NCBI GenBank assembly: GCA_019359505.1
Contig: JAHHHD010000017.1
Location: 1 to 64,000 of the forward strand
Direction of reading: 5' to 3'
DNA from: Drouetiella hepatica Uher 2000/2452
GTDB lineage: Bacteria; Cyanobacteriota; Cyanobacteriia; Elainellales; Elainellaceae
Length of the DNA stretch: 64,000 nt
Positions within the stretch are counted from its first letter, which is position 1. Each line of letters opens with the position of its first letter. Under the pieces are notes generated by a model that was given only the letters and a program-made list of their open reading frames with translations, was not told the origin of the DNA and ran no database searches. A program made the position numbers and the translations under genes. This document shows positions 7,835 to 15,800 of the stretch, piece after piece.

Positions 7835-9064
7835 TCAATACAGGGTCGGCGTTGTGAGTCCTGTAAGCGGTTGAGACAGGGCTTCATCCAAGCCTTTGGA
7901 CTGAACTAACACGCCAAAATTGCCCAACCCCATCGGATTGATTAAGGCATGAAGCGATTCACGGCGGCGAAGGATATCTTGAAGAGAAATACCTTCCGAC
8001 CGCTCCCCCGTTTCCGAAAGCCCCGCAATCCGATCGCCCAACCCCAGCGCCATCAGAAATAGCCCCTGCTGCGTAAAGCCAACGGTCTGCAAGCCGCAGC
8101 GATCGCCTTGCTTTTCTAGCGCCGTGAAATCCACATGCGCCGTGATGTCCTGCCGACCGATTGCCTGATAGGGATCAGAGTGGTGCGCGTGCTGGTAGTA
8201 GCATTGCAGCGTGCCCTGCGATCGGGTGGGGCTGTAGTAGCGCTGAGCAGAATACCCGTAGTCAATGGTGAGCAGGTATCCCGTTTTCAGGCGATCGCCC
8301 ACGGTGGCGATCCAATCCAGCGCTGCCAAATTCACCTCACTCTGATAATTGTCGGGATAAGTCTCGGCAGGGAACTTTAGCTCTACTAGGTCAAAATATT
8401 CTGTTAGCTTGGGAGTTGAAAGTTCGGCGATAACCTCTGCAAATGGCTCGCCGATCGCTACATAGATTTCTTGAAGAATGCCATTGGCGATCGCCACCCG
8501 ATGCACTGGAAAAGCGTCTACTAATTCATTGGAGAAACAGCAGCCGACTATGGAGTTGGTCGGGATTTCATCCCAGGTTTTCCAGGATAAATGCCCCCAA
8601 GAATTCGTCAGCTTTTGCAGCCGCTGCTGCTGAACTGCCACCATTGCCGGGGATTTTTCAATAACAATGTATTCCAGCGCCTCAAAGCATTCAAAATGCT
8701 GTCGGTGCAGATAGCGCAAAATATCCTGCACAATCAAGCCCTGTCCGGCTCCCATTTCTACTAGGGTAAAGGGATGCGGGCGATCGAGCAGTTCCCACAT
8801 CTGGGCAAATTGTTCGGCCAACAGCTCACCCAAATCGGCTCCTAGGTGGGGCGAGGTAAAAAAGTCGCTCTGAATGCCGCCCTGAAGACCCTTTTGCATA
8901 TCCTGAGAATGGGCAACATAGTAACCATAGTCAGGATGGTACAGCGCCAAATCCATGAACTCAGCAAAGGTAATCCTCTGCTGGGGGCTTTGGGCAATCT
9001 GTTGGGCGATCGCTTCACATAAAGCCGGGTGGCTGTCGGCAAGTTTTAGCGGCGATGCAGTCAT
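7835..9064 (-). CDS. SAM-dependent methyltransferase, MidA/NDUFAF7 (DUF185) family
   Basis: A 409-residue class I methyltransferase of the MidA/NDUFAF7 family. Diagnostic regions are FAEFMDLALYHPDYGYY near the amino terminus, SDFFTSPHLGADLGELLAEQF, and the SAM-binding loop LVEMGAGQGLIVQDIL (about residues 102-117), followed by SNELVDAFPVHRV and TIDYGYSAQRYYSP. The mitochondrial homolog dimethylates an arginine of complex I subunit NDUFS2; in cyanobacteria the target is unproven, with the NDH-1 complex an obvious candidate. Start ATG at 9064. Length and motifs are complete. Confidence 0.93.
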   Translation of the reverse strand: MTASPLKLADSHPALCEAIAQQIAQSPQQRITFAEFMDLALYHPDYGYYVAHSQDMQKGLQGGIQSDFFTSPHLGADLGELLAEQFAQMWELLDRPHPFTLVEMGAGQGLIVQDILRYLHRQHFECFEALEYIVIEKSPAMVAVQQQRLQKLTNSWGHLSWKTWDEIPTNSIVGCCFSNELVDAFPVHRVAIANGILQEIYVAIGEPFAEVIAELSTPKLTEYFDLVELKFPAETYPDNYQSEVNLAALDWIATVGDRLKTGYLLTIDYGYSAQRYYSPTRSQGTLQCYYQHAHHSDPYQAIGRQDITAHVDFTALEKQGDRCGLQTVGFTQQGLFLMALGLGDRIAGLSETGERSEGISLQDILRRRESLHALINPMGLGNFGVLVQSKGLDEALSQPLTGLTTPTLY

Positions 9065-9112
9065 GTTTCTAGTATGTGGCTGTGATGATGGGCTTTGTTG
9101 TAGCGTCTTGCG

Positions 9113-9538
9113 TCAATCTTCAATAGGAGGATGCCAACCAGCAGATATCCAGGCTTGCCTGACTGTAACGGCATAAGGGTTATTAAGCTGCAAAGCCAAA
9201 ACTGTTGCGCGACCACAAACCGTTAATCCTGCCACATGAGTCCCGTTGTTTATCCAGGTAAAGTGGCGCGACCATTTTTGTTGGCGAGGATTAAACAGTT
9301 TGGTATTGCGATTCGTCATCGGATCTCTAGCGTGGGTTTGAGTACCTTTGTAAGAATTGCACAGGCGGCAAGCAAGCCACAAATTTTCTTCATCGTCCGA
9401 GCCACCTGCCGCCTTGGGAAGAATATGCTCAATTTCTAAAATTCCCAACACATACTTTTGCAGGCTGCGGCAATAACCGCACTAATTTTTTGCTTGGAAC
9501 CGAACCTGTGCCCGAATGTCTTCAGAGATTTGGCTCAC
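9113..9538 (-). pseudogene. HNH endonuclease interrupted by one in-frame stop codon
   Basis: Reading from a GTG at 9538 the frame gives MSQISEDIRAQVRFQAKN, then TAG at 9482-9484, then continues without frameshift as CGYCRSLQKYVLGILEIEH and ILPKAAGGSDDEENLWLACR. The CxxC, the His of EIEH, the Asn of NLWLACR and the CRLCN pair are the HNH zinc-finger and catalytic elements, so the stop splits an otherwise intact protein. A GTG at 9451 could restart translation but would omit the first Cys pair. The GTG at 9538 overlaps the end of the upstream CopG-like gene, the usual coupled arrangement. It could be a decayed gene, an assembly error or, less likely, a suppressed amber codon. Downstream, residues such as FNPRQQKWSRHFTW and WISAGWHPP complete the family pattern. 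Confidence 0.8.
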
Positions 9539-9920
9539 TTAGGGGTTCAATTAACTGACGTTTGACTGCTTCACTGAGGGCTGTAGCCTTTTGCAGTAGA
9601 CCCTCTTGATAAATTTGCATGAGCGTTTGTAACTCTGGACGCTCAGTTTCAGTCAGGAAGCCTGCTTGCTGACGATCGAGCAACTCACTTAATCGAGCAT
9701 CCTGGTCGGGTTCCATTTGGAGTTCGGTAAGTGCTAGCACTTGTGCATCAGAAAGGGCAGAGACAGGCTCAAGATCAGTGACATTAGCTCTGACAGGAGG
9801 GATAGAAAGTTGAATACTATCTGCCAAAATACTGGCAACATCTCGATTGGCTAATCGAGCAAATCGCTCAGCACGTTGGTAAACTTCGTCGGACAAGGTA
9901 ATTGTGACTTTGGTACTCAT
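9522..9920 (-). CDS. CopG-like protein paired with the HNH nuclease
   Basis: A 132-residue protein. The first 35 residues (STKVTITLSDEVYQRAERFARLANRDVASILADSI) look like a ribbon-helix-helix/CopG DNA-binding fold: a beta strand of alternating residues, then two helices. The remainder is acidic and helical (LSDAQVLALTELQMEPDQDARLSELLDRQQ). Its stop codon overlaps the start of the HNH gene, implying translational coupling. Pairs of this sort are familiar in cyanobacterial genomes and resemble antitoxin-effector operons, although I infer that role rather than know it. No close function is established. Confidence 0.75.
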   Translation of the reverse strand: MSTKVTITLSDEVYQRAERFARLANRDVASILADSIQLSIPPVRANVTDLEPVSALSDAQVLALTELQMEPDQDARLSELLDRQQAGFLTETERPELQTLMQIYQEGLLQKATALSEAVKRQLIEPLSEPNL

Positions 9921-10176
9921 GGTTGTCTTGAGTGTCTTTGTGGTGGCGCGATCGCTAAGAACCTAACTTCCCCTCGCTCAATCCTACCTCTCTGCAAAGG
10001 CATAATTCATAACTTGTATCTTGAAGGTACTTTAGACAGCCAGCAACGCTGAGCAAGATTATGGCGGATTTATGAGTGTATTGCTTGAAGACGTAAGTGG
10101 GAACTCTGAAGTTAATCCCTAGCTCATAGCTGCTTCATCGCAGGTAGGGGTAAAATCACTTACAGGCTCGCTCACT

Positions 10177-10617
10177 ATGTCTAGGCTCTTGGTGTCAAAG
10201 TATCAGGCAGAGGTTCAACGACTCTTTGATTACGGCGGCTCGCGCAATGAAGGCTCGACCGAGACTGCCTTTCAGAACCTACTGAGTGAGTATTGCAAGA
10301 GCAAAAATTTTGTGCCTGTCCCGAAGTTGGAGTACAAAACCAAGGGCGGTAAGACTGTTTATCCAGATGGGACGATCAAAGATGCGATTCGCATGGCGAT
10401 CGGCTATTGGGAAAATAAAGACTCAAAGGATGACCTAACCAAAGAGATCGAGAAGAAGTTTGAGATCGGTTATCCTAACGACAATATCGTGTTTCAAGAT
10501 TCGCAAACGGCGGTTTTGTATCAGAACGGGGCGGAAGTGCTCAAGCGAGTTTGTACTGTCAGCGTCAAAACAATGGAGATTATTGGGCAAATGCCAGATG
10601 AAGAACATAAACCCTGA
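10177..10617 (+). pseudogene. remnant of a large restriction-modification enzyme (N and C ends joined)
   Basis: A 146-residue open frame. Residues 1 to about 118 (KYQAEVQRLFDYGGSRNEGS, TETAFQNLLSEYC, LVPKLEYKTK-like VPKLEYKTKGGKTVYPDGT) match the amino terminus of very large single-chain restriction-modification/helicase proteins (type ISP or Eco57I-like, usually over 1000 residues). From about residue 122 the sequence becomes RVCTVSVKTMEIIGQMP, which resembles the extreme carboxyl terminus of the same family. The simplest reading is an in-frame deletion of the entire nuclease, helicase and methylase core. The frame survives but the product cannot be an enzyme. It lies next to toxin-antitoxin genes, as such enzymes often do. 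Assignment is from remembered family sequence, not a search. Confidence 0.6.
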
Positions 10618-10633
10618 CAAAAAAGGAGCAGTT

Positions 10634-10864
10634 ATGACAATTGATAATGAGATTTTGCAAACGATTACTCAAATGTCAGAACCACTCAAGCAGGAGCTAT
10701 TGCATTATGCCAAATATTTGATTAGCAGCCATTCAACGAATATTTCCAAGGAAAACTTACCACCCCAAAAACGTCGATCTGGTATTTTAAAGGGCACCTT
10801 TGTTCTGCCTTTACCCGATGACTTTGACGAACCTCTCGACGATTTTAAGGAATATATGGAATGA
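10634..10864 (+). CDS. VapB-like antitoxin (DUF2281-type)
   Basis: A 76-residue protein starting at ATG 10634 with an AAAAGGAG ribosome-binding site 7 nt upstream. Longer in-frame starts upstream would run through the previous gene and are not credible. It has a helical N-terminal half (DNEILQTITQMSEPLKQELLHYAKYLI) and an acidic Pro-rich tail (GILKGTFVLPLPDDFDEPLDDF), the DUF2281 pattern that accompanies PIN toxins; the tail normally wraps the toxin. The stop overlaps the toxin start as ATGA (10861-10864). Confidence 0.85.
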   Translation: MTIDNEILQTITQMSEPLKQELLHYAKYLISSHSTNISKENLPPQKRRSGILKGTFVLPLPDDFDEPLDDFKEYME

Positions 10865-11247
10865 GTGCTTTTCTGCTAGATACTCATACCTTTATTTGGC
10901 TGACCGAAAATGATTCAAACCTTCCAGACAATCTGAGAATAACGATCGACACTGCGGATCTGGTCTATTTCAGCATTGTTAGCCTTTGGGAAATTGCCAT
11001 CAAGTTGAAACTTGGCAAATTATTCCTTCAACAAAGCTATGAAACAATCGGGAGCGCGATTGATGTCTCAGATATTCTCATCCTGCCGATCGCTTTTGCC
11101 GATACAGTACAAGTTCGGAACCTACCGCTACACCATAGCGATCCCTTCGATCGAATGTTAATTTCACAAGCCATCAATCACTCTCTCGCCATCATTAGCA
11201 CTGATAAAAAGTTTGATGCCTATTCGGTTCAGCGAGTGTGGGCTTGA
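10861..11247 (+). CDS. PIN-domain toxin, VapC-like
   Basis: A 128-residue PIN nuclease. The acidic metal-binding residues are all present: the N-terminal DTHTFIWL, the Glu in SLWEIAIK, Asp in the HHSDPFDRMLISQA helix and a C-terminal Asp in ISTDKKFDAY. This is the subfamily that pairs with DUF2281 antitoxins. PIN toxins cleave tRNA or rRNA and arrest translation when freed. The start codon overlaps the antitoxin stop (ATGA), so the two are translationally coupled. The module appears intact. Confidence 0.9.
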   Translation: MSAFLLDTHTFIWLTENDSNLPDNLRITIDTADLVYFSIVSLWEIAIKLKLGKLFLQQSYETIGSAIDVSDILILPIAFADTVQVRNLPLHHSDPFDRMLISQAINHSLAIISTDKKFDAYSVQRVWA

Positions 11248-11332
11248 AGAAGTGCCGAAACGGTGAAAACTATTCAACGAATGCCAGATAGCAATGAGTA
11301 CCAGATAGCAATGAGTAAGAGTCAGGCGATCG

Positions 11333-11518
11333 CTACTCTTTCCCCTGATCTCTAGCCTCTAAAGCCTCTAAAATCAATATCTCAATTAGCACACTAACCG
11401 ATCGCTTATCCTTTTCTGCTACGACGGTTAAGCGGTTTTTTAGCTCTTGAGGCAGGTATACAGTGATTCTAGATTTATCTGTAGCCACACAAACATAAGG
11501 ATTAGGGGAACTCTCCAA
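11333..11518 (-). CDS. ribbon-helix-helix (CopG/Arc-type) protein
   Basis: A protein of about 61 residues. The core SRITVYLPQELKNRLTVVAEKDKRSVSVLIEILILEALEA is a classical ribbon-helix-helix: one strand with alternating Arg/Thr/Tyr, then two helices with a hydrophobic dimer surface. Start is uncertain: TTG at 11518 gives MESSPNPY..., and a GTG at 11488 gives a 51-residue protein beginning just before the strand. No partner toxin gene is adjacent. A GTAACGTTAC palindrome 28 bp upstream (11547-11556) is a good candidate operator for autoregulation. Confidence 0.7.
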   Translation of the reverse strand: MESSPNPYVCVATDKSRITVYLPQELKNRLTVVAEKDKRSVSVLIEILILEALEARDQGKE

Positions 11519-11546
11519 AATTTTAGAACCTCACTTTGTTTTTACG

Positions 11547-11567
11547 GTAACGTTACTGTAGCGTTAC
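11547..11567 (-). promoter_or_regulatory. putative operator of the ribbon-helix-helix gene
   Basis: The perfect 10-bp palindrome GTAACGTTAC is followed, one base short of a full helical turn, by the near-copy GTAGCGTTAC (11558-11567). Tandem short palindromes at one-turn spacing are the typical binding pattern of ribbon-helix-helix dimers. It lies between the gene start and any upstream promoter. Inferred. Confidence 0.5.
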
Positions 11568-11592
11568 AAATAGCCGCTGTGAGGTATTTTTC

Positions 11593-11673
11593 ATGATTAC
11601 GCTCTCTGATGATGAGGTTGCTCTATTGCGATCGCTCCTGACTGCCCCGCGGCATCAAAGTTCGGGAGATTGA
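11593..11673 (+). other. 26-codon open frame, probable gene remnant
   Basis: ATG at 11593 opens MITLSDDEVALLRSLLTAPR and stops at 11673; a +1 frame continues open to about 11728. It may be the broken start of a former gene divergent from the ribbon-helix-helix gene. No clear ribosome-binding site and no recognisable family. The remainder of 11519-11818 contains nothing else I can support. Confidence 0.25.
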
Positions 11674-11818
11674 CAAAGCGCTGGTGATCTTGTCCAGAAG
11701 CGATCGGGGTTCTCGCCCTGCCGATTGAGTTTGATCAACCGTTCTTCCACGACAAAACAAAACGATCGCCGTTCTGGTCAGCGATCGCCTTTGATTTTCT
11801 GAATGCTTCCTGAAAAAA

Positions 11819-12337
11819 CTAAACTTTGGCTTCTAGCGACTTCAGGTATTCGGTGTTCACGCCCGACTCGCGGATGAGAGAAACCTTGCCTGTACGGGCA
11901 ACCTCCCGCAATCCAAAGCGGTTCAAGACCTGGACGATCGCCACCATTTTACCCGGATCGCCTACCACTTCCAGCGTCAGAGAATCCTCGCCCACATCTA
12001 CCACTCGCGCCCGAAAAATTTGGGCAAGTTCAATGATTTCAGGTCGGTTGGCGCTGGTAGCATTCACCTTCATCAGCATTAGCTCTCGCTCGACGCAGGG
12101 CACCTCGGTGATGTCTTGCACCTTCAGCACGTTAATCAGCTTATAGAGCTGTTTGGTGACTTGCTCAATGGCGCGATCGTCTCCTGGCACCACCATGGTG
12201 ATCCGCGAAAAGCCAATCTGTTCGGCAGGCCCTACCGCCAAACTTTCGATGTTGAATCCGCGACGGGCAAACAGCCCCGCAATCCGCGTCAACACACCTG
12301 CCTCATCTTCAACCAAAACGGAAAGCGTATGTTTCAT
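11819..12337 (-). CDS. ilvN: acetolactate synthase small (regulatory) subunit
   Basis: A 172-residue regulatory subunit of acetohydroxyacid synthase, the first common enzyme of branched-chain amino acid synthesis. The N-terminal ACT domain begins [36 protein letters not shown] and binds valine for feedback inhibition. The C-terminal domain ([32 protein letters not shown]...EVVGDPGKM) completes the IlvN/IlvH fold that activates the catalytic large subunit. The catalytic partner gene ilvB is not in the window. Start ATG at 12337. Three 18-bp direct repeats lie 50-103 bp upstream. Confidence 0.97.
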   Translation of the reverse strand: MKHTLSVLVEDEAGVLTRIAGLFARRGFNIESLAVGPAEQIGFSRITMVVPGDDRAIEQVTKQLYKLINVLKVQDITEVPCVERELMLMKVNATSANRPEIIELAQIFRARVVDVGEDSLTLEVVGDPGKMVAIVQVLNRFGLREVARTGKVSLIRESGVNTEYLKSLEAKV

Positions 12338-12386
12338 ATGCAGCTCTCAAGTAATTTCCCAATGGGGTCCCAAGCCATAAGTCCCT

Positions 12387-12440
12387 AAATATAAATCTCT
12401 AGGCAAATACAAATCTCTAGACAAATACAAATCTCTAGAC
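12387..12440 (-). repeat. three 18-bp direct repeats upstream of ilvN
   Basis: Units at 12387-12404, 12405-12422 and 12423-12440 with consensus AAATACAAATCTCTAGAC; the last two are identical and the first has two differences. They sit in the ilvN upstream region and could be binding sites for a regulator or an STRR-type array. The rest of 12441-12842, 400 bp ahead of the giant RTX gene, shows no gene or strong signal. Confidence 0.8.
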
Positions 12441-12842
12441 AGCGGCAGCAACAAATATAGCGGCAACAGCAGATACCTTTGCTAGACTGCATGGTTAGAG
12501 AGCAAAACTACCCTTGGGGTTAAGCCGAGGGAAAAATTAGCTTAAGACACTACCAACAGCATCTATGGTGCTCTCTGAAAGACAATATTGAGCCGCCATA
12601 CTCAGATCCCTGATCATACCTCGCTCTGTAGCGGTAAAAACAAGGCAAATTATTACATGCTCAGAAAGGGGGCAGGTTCAAAAATGAGGGGAAACTTGTG
12701 CGATTAACACATTTGCTTGGCGATCGCCAGACGGCTTCTGTGAACTTACTGTAATTGTTGCATTTCAAGTGGGTACTCTCAGAAGTAGGGTGAACCTGCC
12801 TTCCCATCGCTCAATTTTTTCATCACTAACGAGACTCGTGCT

Positions 12843-15800
12843 ATGCCCGTTACTCCCACCGGCGGCGAACTTCATATCAACACCACTACGGCAGCCGACC
12901 AGTCCACTGCTTCGGTGCAGGGCACACAGCGGCGACCGATTAAGGCAGTGGCAATGGACCCGAATGGGGGCTTTGTTGTGGTGTGGTCGAGTCAAGGGCA
13001 AGATGACCCTAGCAGCTCGATCGGCTGGGGGGTGTATGCCCAGCGCTATGCCAGCACGGGCAGCCCTCTAGGGACAGAATTTCGCGTCAATACCCGAATT
13101 TCCGGCGATCAGCTCAGCCCTTCGGTTGCTATCGATGCAACGGGCAACTTTGCCATCACCTGGACAAGCAATCCAGGAACCCCAGAAGATGTACTCGCAT
13201 CGGGGATATTTGTTCAGCGCTATAACAACAATGGGCTAGCGCTGGGCGGCGAAACCCTCGTCAATACCTACACATTTGACAACCAGCAAAACTCCTCGAT
13301 CGCCATGAATGCGACGGGGGGGTACGTGATCACCTGGTCGAGCCAGGCTCAAGATGGGGAAGGTTGGGGAGTCTATGCTCAACAATTCAATGCTGACGGC
13401 ACTAAAAAGGGCGCAGAGCTAGCTGTTAACCCTCGTTCAACCACTGATCTTGACAATGAGATCGATCTCGAACCTATCTTAAGCGATCAGCAGAGTTCTG
13501 CAGTGGCGATCGCCCCAGACGGCAGCTTTGTCGTGGTTTGGGAGAGCAACGCACAGGATGGTTCTGGCTTCGGCATTTATGCCAAACGCTACAGCGCGGC
13601 GGGCGTTCCTCAAGGCAACGAGTTTATCGTCAATACGACGACTGCTGAAAACCAGCGCAACCCCAGCGTGGCGATCGATACCAGCGGCAACTTTGTCGTG
13701 AGCTGGACGAGCGACAACGGAGTATTTGACGGTCAGGAGGTCTATGTCCGGCGCTTTGGAGCAGACGGTACGCCCCAGACGGGTGAAATCAAGGTCAACG
13801 CCAATTCGTTTGGCGATCAGCAGTATTCCACCGTCACGACTCTGCCTGTTAGCACGAATGTGCCACTGGGGGGCTTTGTCGTCACTTGGTCTAGCACATC
13901 GGGCGAATCCTCTGGCGGCGGCAACGGCATTTTTCTCAAACGCTACAGTCCAGCAGGCGTGCCCTTAGAAGCAGAAACTCAGGTTAATACATTCACGATC
14001 AGCGATCAGTTTTTCTCCTCTGCTGCTTCCGATAAAGATGGCAATTTGGCGGTGGTCTGGACAAGCCAAAATCAGGCAGGTGACCCGGCAGGCGGCATCT
14101 ATGGGCAAAGGTTTGCTGCCTCGGCAATGATCAATGCGGCTCCTACTAATTTGGCGATCGCCCCCGTCAGCCTCAACGAAAACACGGGAGATAACGCGCT
14201 CGTTGGCACCTTTATAACGACCGATCCTAATTCCGGCGACAGCTTCAGCTACACCCTAGTTGCCGGAGATGGTGCGACCGACAATGCGGCTTTCTCCATT
14301 GACGGGGGACAGCTTCGTATCAATGCTTCGCCTAACTTTGAGGCTCAAAGCAGCTACTCTATTCGGGTCAGAACGACCGATCTGGGGGGGCTATTCTTTG
14401 AAAAAGCGCTGAATATCAGCATCCAAGATGTTTATGAACCCTCGACTGACCTAGCGCTGAGCGTCGCCGAGATCAATGAGAATATCCCTGCTAATACGGC
14501 GATCGGTACCCTTAGCACCACCGATCCCGATACCAACGACAGCTTCAGCTACACGCTGATCGCGGGCACAGGAGACACAGACAACGCGCGATTCTCTGTT
14601 GCGGGCAACGTGCTGACGCTGCTAGAGTCTCCCAACTTTGAAACGAAACCTTCCTACTCGATTCGAGTTCAATCCCTCGATCTGGGCGGTTTCACGGTAG
14701 AAAAAGTTGTGACGATCGGCGTCAAAAACATTACAGAAAACCCGACCGACATAGCGCTCTCCGCCAACACCGTCAACGAAAATCAGCCTGTAGGGACGAT
14801 CGTGGGCACCTTTAGCACCACCGATCCGGAAGGCGGCAGCTTTGAATATGCCCTGGTGGCAGGCGCAGGCAGCACCGACAATTCGGCTTTTAGCATCTCT
14901 GCTACGGGGCAGCTTTTAATCAACGTCTCCGCCGACTTTGAAACCAAGCCTTCCTATCTCATTCGGGTTAGCACCACCGATTCGAGCGGACTATCTTTTG
15001 AGAAAGCTTTTGCGATCGGCATTAATAATCTCAACGAAACACCAACTGACATTGTCCTTGCGCCCGACAACATCAACGAAAATGCCCCAGGTAACTCGCT
15101 GATCGGCAACCTTGCCACCACCGATCCCGACAATGGCAACACGTTTAGCTACACCCTAGTCGCCGGAGTGGGCGGAGACGATAACGCGGCTTTTACCCTC
15201 ACTCCTGAGGGCGCACTCAGCATTGTCAGCTCTCCCGACTTTGAAACCAAGCCCACTTACTCAATTCGGGTCAGAACTTTCGATGGCATAGCAGGCTTTG
15301 AAAAAGTCCTGACCGTCACCATCAACGATCTGACTGAAGCTCCGGGCAACCTGGCTCCGACTGATCTAACCCTGGCTCCTGCTACCCTTGCCGAGAATAC
15401 GGGAGATAATGCCGCGATCGGATCGTTTATCACCAATGATCCCAATACAGGCGACAGCTTCACCTACACCCTTGTGACCGGAGCAGGCGACACCGACAAT
15501 GCTGCCTTTGCGATCGTCGGTAGTCAGCTTCAAATTATCAGCTCGCCTGACTTTGAAACCCAGCCCACCTACGCCATTCGAGTCAGAACGCAGGATGCAG
15601 GCGGACTCAGCTTTGAGAAAGCGTTGACGATCGCCATTACGGGTGTCAATGAAGCCCCGACGAATGTTACGCTCAGCAGCTTGGCAGTGCCAGAAAACGT
15701 TCCTGCGACTTCATCCGTGGGCACGTTCATTACCACCGATCCTGACACGGGCAATACCTTTACCTATGAGCTTGTCACGGGCACAGGCGACACCGACAAT

